From: Streptomyces roseofulvus
GTDB taxonomy: Bacteria; Actinomycetota; Actinomycetes; Streptomycetales; Streptomycetaceae
NCBI RefSeq assembly: GCF_039534915.1
Contig: NZ_BAAAWE010000001.1
Coordinates: 1,116,001-1,180,000 of the forward strand
Direction of reading: 5' to 3'
Length of the DNA stretch: 64,000 bases
The notes under the pieces are model-generated. The model searched no databases. It was not told where the DNA came from and saw only the letters and a program-made list of their open reading frames with translations. Below, piece by piece: positions 1 to 7,676 of the stretch (position 1 is its first letter; every line of letters begins with the position of its first letter). The position numbers and the translations under genes were made by a program.

Positions 1-1287
1 CCACGGGCCGGGCGTGAAGGCGCGCCCGGCCCGCAGCCGCAGCAGGATGGGGATGGCGTAGGCGGGCGTGATGCCGATGACGTTGATGGCGGTGACGGCG
101 CCGTAGGCGGTCGCCGAGTACAGCGAGGGCAGGGCGAGCACGGCGGCGGCGCCGACGGACAGCCAGACGGCGGGCACGGGGGTCCGGGTGCGGCGGCTGA
201 CCTTCCGCCAGGTCGCGGACGCGGGGAGGGCGTTGTCGCGGCTGAAGGCGAAGACCATCCGGCTTGCGGCGGCCACCTCGGCGTTGCCGCAGAAGAGCTG
301 GGCGACGATGACGACGAGGAGCAGGGCGGTGGCGCCGCCGGTGCCGAGCGCGTCGAGGAAGATCTGGGCGGGCGGCACGCCGGTCGCGCTGCCGACGGTG
401 CCCGCGTAGTCCTGGATGGCGAAGGTGAGCCCGGCGAGCAGGGCGAAGCCGGCGATCCAGGAGACCCAGATGGCGCGGACGATGCCCTTGGCCGCCGTGA
501 CGGAGGCGTTGGCGGTCTCCTCGGAGAGGTGGGCGGAGGCGTCGTAGCCGGAGAAGGTGTACTGGGCGAGGAGCAGCCCGATCGCGGCGACGTAGAAGGG
601 GTTCGCCCAGCCGGTGTCGTTGACGAACTCGGTGAAGACGAAGGAGGCCGACTGGTGGCGGTCGGGCACGATCGCGAGCGCGCCGACGATCACGGCGACG
701 CCGGCCAGGTGCCACCAGACGCTGATCGAGTTGAGCACGCTGACCAGGCGGACGCCGAAGAGGTTGAGGCCGGCGTGGAGCAGCAGGATCGCGAGGAAGA
801 TCAGGAAGGTGGAGCCGGGGGTGGGGACGAAGCCCCACTGGAGGTTGAGGAAGGCGCCGGTGAAGAGGGCCGCGCCGTAGTCGATGCCGGCGATGGCGCC
901 GAGCAGGCCGAGCAGGTTGAGCCAGCCGGTGTACCAGCCCCAGCGGCGGCCGCCGAGCCGGTCGGCCATGTAGTAGAGCGCCCCGGAGGTGGGGTAGGCG
1001 CTGGTGACCTCGGCGAGGGCGAGGCCGACGCAGAGGACGAAGAGGCCGACGCCCACCCAGCCCCAGAGCATCACGGCGGGCCCTCCGGTGCCGAGCCCGA
1101 AGCCGTACAGGGTCATGCAGCCGGAGAGGACGGAGATGACCGAGAAGCTGATGGCGAAGTTGCCGAAGCCGCCCATCCGGCGGGCGAGCACCGGCTGGTA
1201 GCCCAGCTCGCGCAGCCGGGCCTCCTCGTCCGGTAAGGCGGCCGCGGGTGGCGTGGGTGGCGCGTCCACAGGGGTGGTGCGGGGCAT
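1..1287 (-). CDS. APC-superfamily amino acid permease (3' end outside window)
   Basis: Reading from ATG at 1287 gives 429 codons before the window edge, so the C-terminus is missing. The protein opens with a short polar tail (MPRTTPVDAPP), then ELGYQPVLARRMGGFGNFAISFSVIS, the start typical of actinobacterial amino-acid/GABA-type permeases. About ten hydrophobic membrane segments follow, including the TM1 stretch GCMTLYGFGLGTGGPAV and a later ASRMVFAFSRDNALP loop, a family signature. It should import an amino acid or amine across the cytoplasmic membrane by proton symport. The substrate cannot be told from sequence. It is followed on the same strand upstream by the TPR-like gene, 57 bp away, so co-transcription is possible. 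Confidence 0.88.
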   Translation of the reverse strand, partial: MPRTTPVDAPPTPPAAALPDEEARLRELGYQPVLARRMGGFGNFAISFSVISVLSGCMTLYGFGLGTGGPAVMLWGWVGVGLFVLCVGLALAEVTSAYPTSGALYYMADRLGGRRWGWYTGWLNLLGLLGAIAGIDYGAALFTGAFLNLQWGFVPTPGSTFLIFLAILLLHAGLNLFGVRLVSVLNSISVWWHLAGVAVIVGALAIVPDRHQSASFVFTEFVNDTGWANPFYVAAIGLLLAQYTFSGYDASAHLSEETANASVTAAKGIVRAIWVSWIAGFALLAGLTFAIQDYAGTVGSATGVPPAQIFLDALGTGGATALLLVVIVAQLFCGNAEVAAASRMVFAFSRDNALPASATWRKVSRRTRTPVPAVWLSVGAAAVLALPSLYSATAYGAVTAINVIGITPAYAIPILLRLRAGRAFTPGPW

Positions 1288-1344
1288 CAGGGGACCTCCG
1301 GGCGGGGGACGGGGGGAAGGAACGGAGCGGTACGGGGACGGCGC

Positions 1345-2346
1345 TCAGCCGCCGAGGCAGCGGGCGCGGGCGCGCAGGAAGACCTCCTCGGCGAGGGCGC
1401 GGTCGTCCGGACGCGGGGTGCGGTGGGCCCAGGGCGCGGGCGTGTAGTACGGGCCGAGGGCCTCGAAGACGCGCGCCGCGTCGGTGAAGCACAGGGCGCC
1501 GAAGAGGGCGTGCGCCAGATGGTTGAGGTCCAGCTGGGACGCCTCCGGCACGGCGCAGAAGAGGAACCAGGCGTCCATGGCCCGGCGCGCCTCGCGCACC
1601 GCGTCCTCGGCGACCCAGTGCAGGTCGAGGGCGTGCTCGTGGCCCCGGTCGCGCCGGTAGCGCTCGACCCGCACGTAGAGCGGCAGGGCGTGCAGGGCGG
1701 AGCCGCGGGGCGCCGAGGAGGCCGCCCACTGGGCGTAGTTGACGGCCTCGGCGAGCGGACCCTCGCGGCGGGCGCAGACGAACTGGAGCATGCGGTGGTA
1801 CGCCTCGCGGTTGTACGGGTCGCGCTTCTCGGCCTCGGCGAGCAGCCCCCAGGGGCCGGGCGGGAGCATCGGCGCGGGCGGCGGGACGCGGTGTTCGGCG
1901 ACGTGCCGGCGGGCGTCGAGCGCGGCGAGGGCGAGGAAGCCGATCCAGGGCACCGGGTCGGCGGGGGCGCGGTCGGCGGCCTCCCGGCAGGCGGTCCACG
2001 CCTCCTGCCAGAGCAGGCGGGTGTGGGCGTGGCCGGCGCGGTGGGCGCGGACGGCGCGCTCGACGGCGACCCGGCCGTGCATCACGGCGGCGGTGGGGCT
2101 GGTGGGCTCCTCGGCGCGCCAGGCGCGGACGACGTCGGTGCCGGCGGCGACGGTGGCGAGGATCTGGGTGCGGCGGGTCCAGCCGTCCCAGCGGCCGGCG
2201 CCGGCGGTCTCGGCTGCCTCGGCCGTGTCGTCGAGAAGTCGCGCCATCTCGCCCCAGCGGCCGGTGCGCAGGTCCTGGAGTGCGTGCCGCAGGGCGTGGT
2301 CGTGGCCCGCGGGATGGAAGACGGGCCGGAATGCGTGGGCGGGCAT
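1345..2346 (-). CDS. TPR-like hypothetical protein
   Basis: A 333-residue soluble protein from ATG 2346. It is rich in helix-forming Ala/Arg/Glu with paired aromatic positions (for example AEKRDPYNREAYHRMLQF and ALHALPLYVRVERYRR), which suggests TPR-like helical hairpins. No catalytic motif is visible. An in-frame upstream start would add 49 residues of Arg/Ser repeat sequence encoded by a 24-bp tandem repeat, so it is unlikely. The chosen ATG has no Shine-Dalgarno of its own. It overlaps the stop of a 16-codon ORF (TGATG) that does have one, so translation is probably coupled. Function unknown; similar proteins are annotated only as hypothetical. Confidence 0.72.
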   Translation of the reverse strand: MPAHAFRPVFHPAGHDHALRHALQDLRTGRWGEMARLLDDTAEAAETAGAGRWDGWTRRTQILATVAAGTDVVRAWRAEEPTSPTAAVMHGRVAVERAVRAHRAGHAHTRLLWQEAWTACREAADRAPADPVPWIGFLALAALDARRHVAEHRVPPPAPMLPPGPWGLLAEAEKRDPYNREAYHRMLQFVCARREGPLAEAVNYAQWAASSAPRGSALHALPLYVRVERYRRDRGHEHALDLHWVAEDAVREARRAMDAWFLFCAVPEASQLDLNHLAHALFGALCFTDAARVFEALGPYYTPAPWAHRTPRPDDRALAEEVFLRARARCLGG

Positions 2347-2396
2347 CAGCGGGCGGGGCGGCCGGGCGGCACGGGCCTGGCGGTGGGCGTGGTCAT
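2346..2396 (-). CDS. 16-codon upstream ORF coupled to the TPR-like gene
   Basis: ATG at 2396 follows a good ribosome-binding site (GAGGA five bases upstream) and encodes MTTPTARPVPPGRPAR. It stops at a TGA that shares its A with the ATG of the downstream gene. This arrangement normally means translational coupling. The alternative is that a one-base indel split the true N-terminus of the downstream protein. The two cannot be separated here. Confidence 0.4.
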   Translation of the reverse strand: MTTPTARPVPPGRPAR

Positions 2397-2413
2397 CGGT
2401 CCTCGGTCGGGCG

Positions 2414-2458
2414 CGGTCGGTCGGCGAGCGGCGCCCGCGGTCGGTCGGCGAGCGGCGC
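2414..2458. repeat. two 21-bp direct repeats, 24-bp period
   Basis: Two identical 21-bp copies (2414-2434 and 2438-2458) built on CGGTCGGTCGGCGAGCGG lie upstream of the TPR-like gene. They could be a regulator binding array or a simple duplication. Confidence 0.75.
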
Positions 2459-2550
2459 TCACTATAGGCGCGACCGAAGGTGACCGTCCGCATCTCCCTT
2501 GTGACCGTAACTATTCGGCCACTGTCGCTATGTGAACCATCGTCAGGTTT

Positions 2551-2568
2551 CTGTCAGCCACCTGACAG
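2551..2568. promoter_or_regulatory. palindrome CTGTCAG-CCAC-CTGACAG, probable operator
   Basis: A perfect 7-bp inverted repeat with a 4-bp spacer lies about 105 bp before the glycerol kinase start. It stands in a lower-GC stretch and is flanked by two AGGTT direct repeats. Position and symmetry fit a repressor site for the kinase operon. No regulator gene is adjacent, so the cognate protein is unknown. Confidence 0.45.
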
Positions 2569-2674
2569 GTTCTCCGGACGGCACTTGACGGACGGCGGCG
2601 CGCCCGCGAGCCTGACCCCTTTCCGTGACCGGGCGATCACCCGGGGCGGTGGACACCAGGACGGGAGCAGGTAC

Positions 2675-4135
2675 ATGACGGGCGGTCCGGTACTCGCCGT
2701 CGACCAGGGCACCTCCGGCACCAAGGCGCTCGTCCTGTGCCCCCGGCGCGGGGTGCTGGGCAGCGGCACGGCGCCGGTCACGCCCCGCCCGCTGCCGGGC
2801 GGGCGGGTCGAGGTGGACCCCGGCGAGCTGTACGGTTCCGTGGTCGCGGCCGGCCGCGCGGCCCTCGCCGACGCGGGCGTCCCGGTGGTCGCCGTGGGCC
2901 TCGCCAACCAGGGCGAGACGGTCCTGGCCTGGGACCCGGCCACCGGCGAGCCGCTCACGGACGCGCTGGTCTGGCAGGACCGCAGGGCGGCCGGGATCTG
3001 CGCCGAACTCGCCTCGCACGCGGCGGTGTTGACGAAGCTGACGGGCCTGCCCGTGGACCCGTACTTCGCCGCCCCGAAGATGGCCTGGATCCGTCGCCAC
3101 GCGACCGGCGCCGGGGTGGTGACCACGAGCGACGCCTGGCTGGTGCACCGGCTGACGGGCGCCTTCGTCACCGACGCGGCCACCGCGGGCCGTACCGGAC
3201 TCCTCGACCCCGCCTCCGTCGCCTGGTCCGCGCCCGCCCTCGACCTCTACGGGCTCGGCGGCGAACGGCTGCCGCGGATCGTCGACTGCGACGAACCGGT
3301 CGGCACCACCACGGCGTTCGGGCCCCGGCTGCCCGTCACCGGGCTCGTCGTGGACCAGCAGGCCGCCCTTCTCGCGCAGAGCGCCACCGCGCCGGCCGCC
3401 GCCAAGTGCACCTACGGCACGGGGGCGTTCCTGCTCGCCCGCACCGGCCCGCTCCCCCGCCGGACCACGACCGGCCTCGTCGGCTGCGTGGCCTGGCGGC
3501 TGCGGGGCCGTACCGAGCACTGCCTCGACGGGCAGGTGTACACGGTCGCGTCCGCCGTGCGCTGGCTCACCGGCCTCGGGGTCATCGGCGGGGCCCGCGA
3601 CCTCGACGCCGTCGGCGGCTCGGTCCCCGACACCGGCGGCGTCGCCTTCGTCCCCGCGCTCGCGGGCCTCGCCGCCCCCTGGTGGCGCGGCGAGGCCCGC
3701 GGCACCCTCACCGGGCTCGGCCTCGACACCGGTCGCGGGCACGTGGTGCGCGCCCTGGTCGAGGGCATCGCCGCGCAGGTGGTCGAACTCGCCGGGGCCG
3801 CCGCCACCGACCGGGGCGCACCCCTGGAGTCGCTGCGCGCCGACGGCGGCCTGACCCGGTCCGCGCTCCTGATGCAGACCCAGGCGGACCTGCTCCAGCT
3901 GCCCGTGGAGGTCGCCGCGCTGCCGGACGCGACGGCGCTCGGCGTCGGCGCGATGGCCCGCCTCGGCCACGACCCGGCGCTCGCCGTGCCGGAGGCCGTA
4001 CCGCCCTGGAAGCCGTCCGCCGTCTACGAGCCCGCGATCTCGGCGGACGAGGCGGCCGAACGCCTGGGCCGCTTCCGGGCGGAGGTCGGGGCCCTGCTCG
4101 ACCGGCCCTCCACGGCCGACGGGGGGTCGGTGTGA
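2675..4135 (+). CDS. FGGY-family carbohydrate kinase, glycerol kinase-like
   Basis: A 486-residue FGGY kinase that phosphorylates a polyol, most likely glycerol, with ATP in the cytosol. Family signatures are visible in order: DQGTSGTKALV near the N-terminus (phosphate 1), WQDRRAA, GLPVDPYFAAPKMAWI (compare the GlpK DPYF-KI-WI segment), DQQAALLAQ, CTYGTGAFLL, and the adenosine motif DGGLTRSALLMQTQADLL. ATG 2675 is chosen because GGGAGCAGG lies just upstream and the preceding in-frame codons look non-coding. Its stop overlaps the next gene by 4 bp (GTGA), placing it first in a three-gene operon with a GlpA-like dehydrogenase. Compared with canonical GlpK it lacks several standard glycerol-contact stretches, so another polyol is possible. 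Confidence 0.87.
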   Translation: MTGGPVLAVDQGTSGTKALVLCPRRGVLGSGTAPVTPRPLPGGRVEVDPGELYGSVVAAGRAALADAGVPVVAVGLANQGETVLAWDPATGEPLTDALVWQDRRAAGICAELASHAAVLTKLTGLPVDPYFAAPKMAWIRRHATGAGVVTTSDAWLVHRLTGAFVTDAATAGRTGLLDPASVAWSAPALDLYGLGGERLPRIVDCDEPVGTTTAFGPRLPVTGLVVDQQAALLAQSATAPAAAKCTYGTGAFLLARTGPLPRRTTTGLVGCVAWRLRGRTEHCLDGQVYTVASAVRWLTGLGVIGGARDLDAVGGSVPDTGGVAFVPALAGLAAPWWRGEARGTLTGLGLDTGRGHVVRALVEGIAAQVVELAGAAATDRGAPLESLRADGGLTRSALLMQTQADLLQLPVEVAALPDATALGVGAMARLGHDPALAVPEAVPPWKPSAVYEPAISADEAAERLGRFRAEVGALLDRPSTADGGSV

Positions 4136-5655
4136 CCCCGGTCCGCAGGGCCAGGACCACCGCCGGCGCACCCGGGCACCGCCCGGGCGGCGCGAGGGCC
4201 GGGCGGGGCGGGCCGCTGCCCGGCGGCGGCGCGGTCGGCCGGCGGGGACCGCTGCCCGGTGGGGCGGACGCGGTGTACGACGTCGTGGTCGTGGGGGCCG
4301 GGGTGGTGGGATGCGCGATCGCCCGAGCGCTCGCCCGGTACCCGCTGCGGGTGGCGCTCGTCGAGGCGGCGGACGACGTCGGCGAGGGCACCTCCAAGGC
4401 CAACACGGCGATCCTGCACACCGGTTTCGACGCCGCTCCCGGCACCCTGGAGGCGGGGCTCGTCCGCGCGGGCCACCGGCTCCTCTCCGGCTACGCCGCC
4501 GAGGCCGGCATCCCCGTCGAACCGGTCGGCGCGCTCCTCGTCGCCTGGGACGAGGAACAGCACGCCGCGCTGCCGAAGCTCGCCGCCAAGGCGGCCCGCA
4601 ACGGCCACCACGCCACCCGGATCATCGACGCCGCCGAACTCCGCCGCCGCGAGCCCCACCTGGGCCCCGGCGCGCTCGCCGCGCTCGCCGTGCCGGGCGA
4701 GTCGCTGATCTGCCCCTGGACCACCACCCTCGCCTACGCCACCCAGGCGGTCCTCTCCGGTGTCGACCTCCACCTCGGCTGCCGGGTCACGGACGTCGTC
4801 ACCGGCCCGGGAGCTCTCCACCGGCTGACGACGGCGCGCGGTCCCCTGTCCGCCCGCTTCCTGGTCAACGCCTGCGGACTGCACGCGGACCGGTTCGACG
4901 CGCTGCTCGGCGTACGGGACTTCACCGTCACCCCGCGCCGGGGCCAGCTGCTCGTCTACGACAAGGCCGCCCGCGACCTCGTGCGCCACATCCTGCTGCC
5001 CGTGCCCGGCCCGCTCGGCAAGGGCGTCCTCGTCGCGCCCACCGTGTACGGGAACGTGCTGCTCGGCCCGACCGCCGAGGACCTCGACGACCGCACGGCC
5101 ACCGGCACCACCGCCGAAGGACTCGCCGGGCTGCGGGACCGGGGCGCCCGGATCGTGCCCGCGCTCGTGGCGGAGGAGGTGACGGCCGCGTACGCCGGAC
5201 TGCGGGCCGCGACCGGTCGGGAGGACTACAGGTGCGTCGCTCGCCCGGCGCTGCGGTACGTCACCGTCGGCGGGATCCGCTCCACCGGCCTGTCCGCCTC
5301 CCTCGCCCTCGCCGAGCACGTCCTCGGACTGCTCTCCGAGTGCGGCCTGCGGACCGGCCCCGAAGGGCCCCTCGTCCCCGTGCGGATGCCCCGCATCGGC
5401 GAGGCGTTCCCCCGCCCCTACCGGGACGCCGCGGCCGTCGCCCGCGACCCCGCCTTCGGGACGGTCGTCTGCCACTGCGAGCACGTCACCCGGGGCGAGG
5501 TGCGGGACGCGCTCGCGTCGGTCGTCCCGCCGGCCGCTCTCGACGGGCTGCGCCGCCGCACCCGCGCGGGGGCCGGCCGCTGCCAGGGCACCCACTGCCG
5601 GCCCGCCCTGCGGGCCCTGTTCGAGGAGTACGGGAAGGGGGCCGGGGCCCGGTGA
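4132..5655 (+). CDS. GlpA-like FAD dehydrogenase with C-terminal BFD [2Fe-2S] domain
   Basis: This is a DAO-fold flavoenzyme of the glycerol-3-phosphate dehydrogenase type. It has a Rossmann FAD motif (VVVGAGVVGCAIARAL), then GTSKANTAILHTGFDA, a signature of GlpA/YgaF-like proteins. The C-terminus carries a BFD-like [2Fe-2S] domain with cysteines in CHCEHVTRGE and GRCQGTHCRP. It probably oxidises the product of the upstream kinase and passes electrons through the cluster to its partner. GTG 4132 overlaps the kinase stop by 4 bp. The first ~47 residues it adds are a repetitive Gly/Pro/Arg stretch, so GTG 4273 (MYDVVVVG), with a GGTGGGG eight bases upstream, is a serious alternative. The stop overlaps the next gene by 4 bp. 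Confidence 0.85.
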   Translation: MTPVRRARTTAGAPGHRPGGARAGRGGPLPGGGAVGRRGPLPGGADAVYDVVVVGAGVVGCAIARALARYPLRVALVEAADDVGEGTSKANTAILHTGFDAAPGTLEAGLVRAGHRLLSGYAAEAGIPVEPVGALLVAWDEEQHAALPKLAAKAARNGHHATRIIDAAELRRREPHLGPGALAALAVPGESLICPWTTTLAYATQAVLSGVDLHLGCRVTDVVTGPGALHRLTTARGPLSARFLVNACGLHADRFDALLGVRDFTVTPRRGQLLVYDKAARDLVRHILLPVPGPLGKGVLVAPTVYGNVLLGPTAEDLDDRTATGTTAEGLAGLRDRGARIVPALVAEEVTAAYAGLRAATGREDYRCVARPALRYVTVGGIRSTGLSASLALAEHVLGLLSECGLRTGPEGPLVPVRMPRIGEAFPRPYRDAAAVARDPAFGTVVCHCEHVTRGEVRDALASVVPPAALDGLRRRTRAGAGRCQGTHCRPALRALFEEYGKGAGAR

Positions 5656-6644
5656 ACCATCGGCCGGCGGAGGAACGGACCGCCCGCGCCGTCGACGTGC
5701 TGGTCGTCGGCGCGGGCCCGGCGGGGCTCGCCGCGGCGGCCCGCCTCGCGGCGGCGGGCGCCGGACGGGTCGAGGTGCTGGAGCGGGAGCCGGAGGCCGG
5801 CGGAGTGCCCCGCCACTGCGCCCGTACCGGTTTCGGCGCGGACGCGCGCGGGCGCGCGATGGACGGACCCGGGTACGCCCGGCGGGCGGTGCGCGCGGCG
5901 CTTCGGGCGGGTGCCGTCGTCCGGACCGGCGTGTCGGCCACCGGCTGGGCGGGCCCGCTGCGGCTGGAGACGACCGCGCCGACCGGCCTGGAGACGATCG
6001 GCGCGCGGGCGGTGGTCCTGGCGACGGGCGCCCGCGAACGGTCCCGGCCCGCCCGGCTGCTGCCCGGCACCCGCGCCCCGGGGGTGCTGACGACCGGTGA
6101 GCTCCAGCGGACGGTCGCCCTGTTCGGCGCGCGCCCGGAACGGATCGGGCGGCGGGCCGTCGTCGTCGGGGACGGCCCGGTGGCCGGACACGCCGTCCGG
6201 CTGCTGCGCCGCGCGGGCGTCACGGTCGCGGCGGTGCTGGCCGAGGGGGAGCGGGCGGCCGCCGGCGTCCGGGACGTGCCGGTGCTCACCGGGACGGCGG
6301 TGACGGAGCTGACCGGCCGGGGGCGCCTCGACGGGGTGGCGGTACGGGGCCGGGACGGGCGGACGCGGACCGTGCGGTGCGACACGCTCGTCCTCACCGG
6401 CGACTGGATCCCGGAGCACGAACTGGCCCGCGCGGGCGGCCTGCCGCTCGCGCCCGGCGGCCGGGGCCCGCTGGTGGACGCGGCGCTGCGGACCGGGGTG
6501 CCGGGGGTGTTCGCGGCGGGCGGCCTGGCGCACGCCGGCGCGCCCGCGGTCCGGGCCGCCGCCGCGGGCCGTGCCGTCGCGGACGCGGTCCTCGCCCACC
6601 TCGCCGGCGGAGCACCCGATCCGCAGCGGGACACGCCGGTCTGA
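5652..6644 (+). CDS. FAD-dependent pyridine nucleotide-disulfide-type oxidoreductase
   Basis: A 330-residue flavoprotein starting at GTG 5652, overlapping the previous stop by 4 bp. It has an N-terminal FAD motif (VLVVGAGPAGLAAAARLA), the ATG-type motif VVLATGARERSRPARLLPG, a second nucleotide-binding segment (AVVVGDGPVAGHAVRLL), and a C-terminal GVFAAGG motif. It belongs to the family of electron-transfer partners found beside GlpA-BFD proteins (compare opine oxidase/HcnB-type alpha subunits). It most likely re-oxidises the upstream dehydrogenase. In several bacteria the same neighbourhood also has a small DUF1667 protein; none is present here. Confidence 0.82.
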   Translation: MNHRPAEERTARAVDVLVVGAGPAGLAAAARLAAAGAGRVEVLEREPEAGGVPRHCARTGFGADARGRAMDGPGYARRAVRAALRAGAVVRTGVSATGWAGPLRLETTAPTGLETIGARAVVLATGARERSRPARLLPGTRAPGVLTTGELQRTVALFGARPERIGRRAVVVGDGPVAGHAVRLLRRAGVTVAAVLAEGERAAAGVRDVPVLTGTAVTELTGRGRLDGVAVRGRDGRTRTVRCDTLVLTGDWIPEHELARAGGLPLAPGGRGPLVDAALRTGVPGVFAAGGLAHAGAPAVRAAAAGRAVADAVLAHLAGGAPDPQRDTPV

Positions 6645-6690
6645 CGCGCCCTCGGCTCCGGGGCGGGCCCGGCCCGGTCAGACTGACGGC

Positions 6691-7167
6691 ATGCCGGTCA
6701 CACGCAGCGCGGGTCTGCTCGTCTTCCGACGGACGGGGGACGGCGGGATCGAGGTGCTCATCGGGCACATGGGCGGGCCGTTCTGGGCGCGCCGCGAGGA
6801 GGCCGCCTGGACGGTGCCCAAGGGCGAGTACGGGCCGGAGGAGGCCCCCGAGGACGCGGCCCGGCGCGAGTTCCGGGAGGAGCTGGGGCTGCCCGTCCCG
6901 GACGGCGACTGGCTCGCCCTCGGGGAGGTCCGGCAGAAGGGCGGAAAGACCGTCACCGTGTGGGCGGTGGAGGGCGACCTGGACCCGGCGGCCGTGGTTC
7001 CCGGCACCTTCACCATGGAGTGGCCGCCGCGGTCGGGCGTCCGGGCCGACTTCCCGGAGCTGGACCGGGTGGGCTGGTTCGCGCCGGAGGCCGCGGAACC
7101 GCTGCTCGTCGCGGGGCAGCGGGTGTTCCTGGAACGGCTTCTCACGCGGGTGCGCGGGCGGGCCTGA
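6691..7167 (+). CDS. Nudix hydrolase
   Basis: A 158-residue protein from ATG 6691 (MPVTRSAGLLVFRR). It carries a perfect Nudix box, G-x5-E-x7-REUxEExGU, in the segment from KGEYGPEE to REELGL, which binds Mg2+ and hydrolyses nucleoside-diphosphate-linked compounds. The N-terminus SAGLLVFR and the WTVPKGE lead-in are like those of diadenosine polyphosphate/NTP pyrophosphohydrolases, but the substrate is open. It follows the glycerol operon by 46 bp on the same strand with no clear terminator. Confidence 0.9.
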   Translation: MPVTRSAGLLVFRRTGDGGIEVLIGHMGGPFWARREEAAWTVPKGEYGPEEAPEDAARREFREELGLPVPDGDWLALGEVRQKGGKTVTVWAVEGDLDPAAVVPGTFTMEWPPRSGVRADFPELDRVGWFAPEAAEPLLVAGQRVFLERLLTRVRGRA

Positions 7168-7229
7168 GGGGCATTGTCAGACCCGTGCGAGAGGGTGGGG
7201 TGCGTCAAGCCGTCGAGAGGGAGCCCGAC

Positions 7230-7505
7230 ATGACCACCACCATCTCCGCCACCGAGCGCGCCGCGGCCCAGGCGTATCTGCGCCTCCTCGAATCCACCCA
7301 GGCCGTGCTGACGGACCCGCGCCTGGCCCCGTACGCGGGGGTGATGCTGACGAACCCCATGGCGGAGGCCGACGAGGCGCTGCGCGCGGCGGGCCTGGTG
7401 GGGAACGAGGACCGGCTGCTTCGCCTCGTCTCCGCCCTGCGGGCGTCCCCCGGTTCGCCTCCCGGCGCGGCGGCCCCCACGGCGGACCGGGGCCGCCGCG
7501 CCTGA
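7230..7505 (+). CDS. small hypothetical protein
   Basis: A 91-residue soluble protein with a good ribosome-binding site (GAGAGGGAG) before ATG 7230. It contains helical segments such as ERAAAQAYLRLLESTQAVL and MAEADEALRAAGLVGNEDRLLRLVSAL. No domain is recognised. Its stop is 5 bp from the left end of the mobile-element nest and, before the insertions, was 5 bp from the stop of the convergent P450 gene. Confidence 0.7.
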   Translation: MTTTISATERAAAQAYLRLLESTQAVLTDPRLAPYAGVMLTNPMAEADEALRAAGLVGNEDRLLRLVSALRASPGSPPGAAAPTADRGRRA

Positions 7506-7510
7506 GCGGC

Positions 7511-7676
7511 CTAGGTCGTTTCTTTCGGATCAGGCCGGATCAGGGAGCGGCGTCTGGTGCGTGCGCTCGCAAGGCGGAGGAGGGAGCCAACGCGGAGCGT
7601 CGGCGACTGACGACAACGCCGCGAGGGTGCGTGCCAGACGCCGCGAGCCCGGCATGATCCGAAAGAGACGGCCTAG
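7511..7676. mobile_element. MITE, CTAG-flanked, imperfect 18-bp terminal inverted repeats
   Basis: A non-coding element of 158 bp (7515-7672) lies between CTAG at 7511-7514 and CTAG at 7673-7676. Its ends are GTCGTTTCTTTCGGATCA on the left and, reverse-complemented, GCCGTCTCTTTCGGATCA on the right (2 mismatches in 18). A subterminal inverted repeat GCGGCGTCTGG / CCAGACGCCGC is at 7547-7557 and 7634-7644. CTAG target duplications are typical of IS5-group elements. The TIRs differ from those of the neighbouring IS630 element, so the MITE needs another transposase in trans. Confidence 0.8.

Larger units (their letters stand above)
2397..2674. other. intergenic region between divergent genes
   Basis: About 280 bp between the coupled upstream ORF (minus) and the glycerol kinase (plus). 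It holds the 21-bp direct repeats at 2414-2458, a lower-GC stretch at 2495-2550 (ACTATTCGG, GCTATGTGAACC) where promoters are likely, and the palindrome at 2551-2568. No further ORF is supported. Confidence 0.6.

Noticed and set aside
7515..7672. The MITE as a deletion derivative of the adjacent IS630 element
   Set aside because: Its terminal repeats and CTAG target differ from the IS630 ends and TA target.
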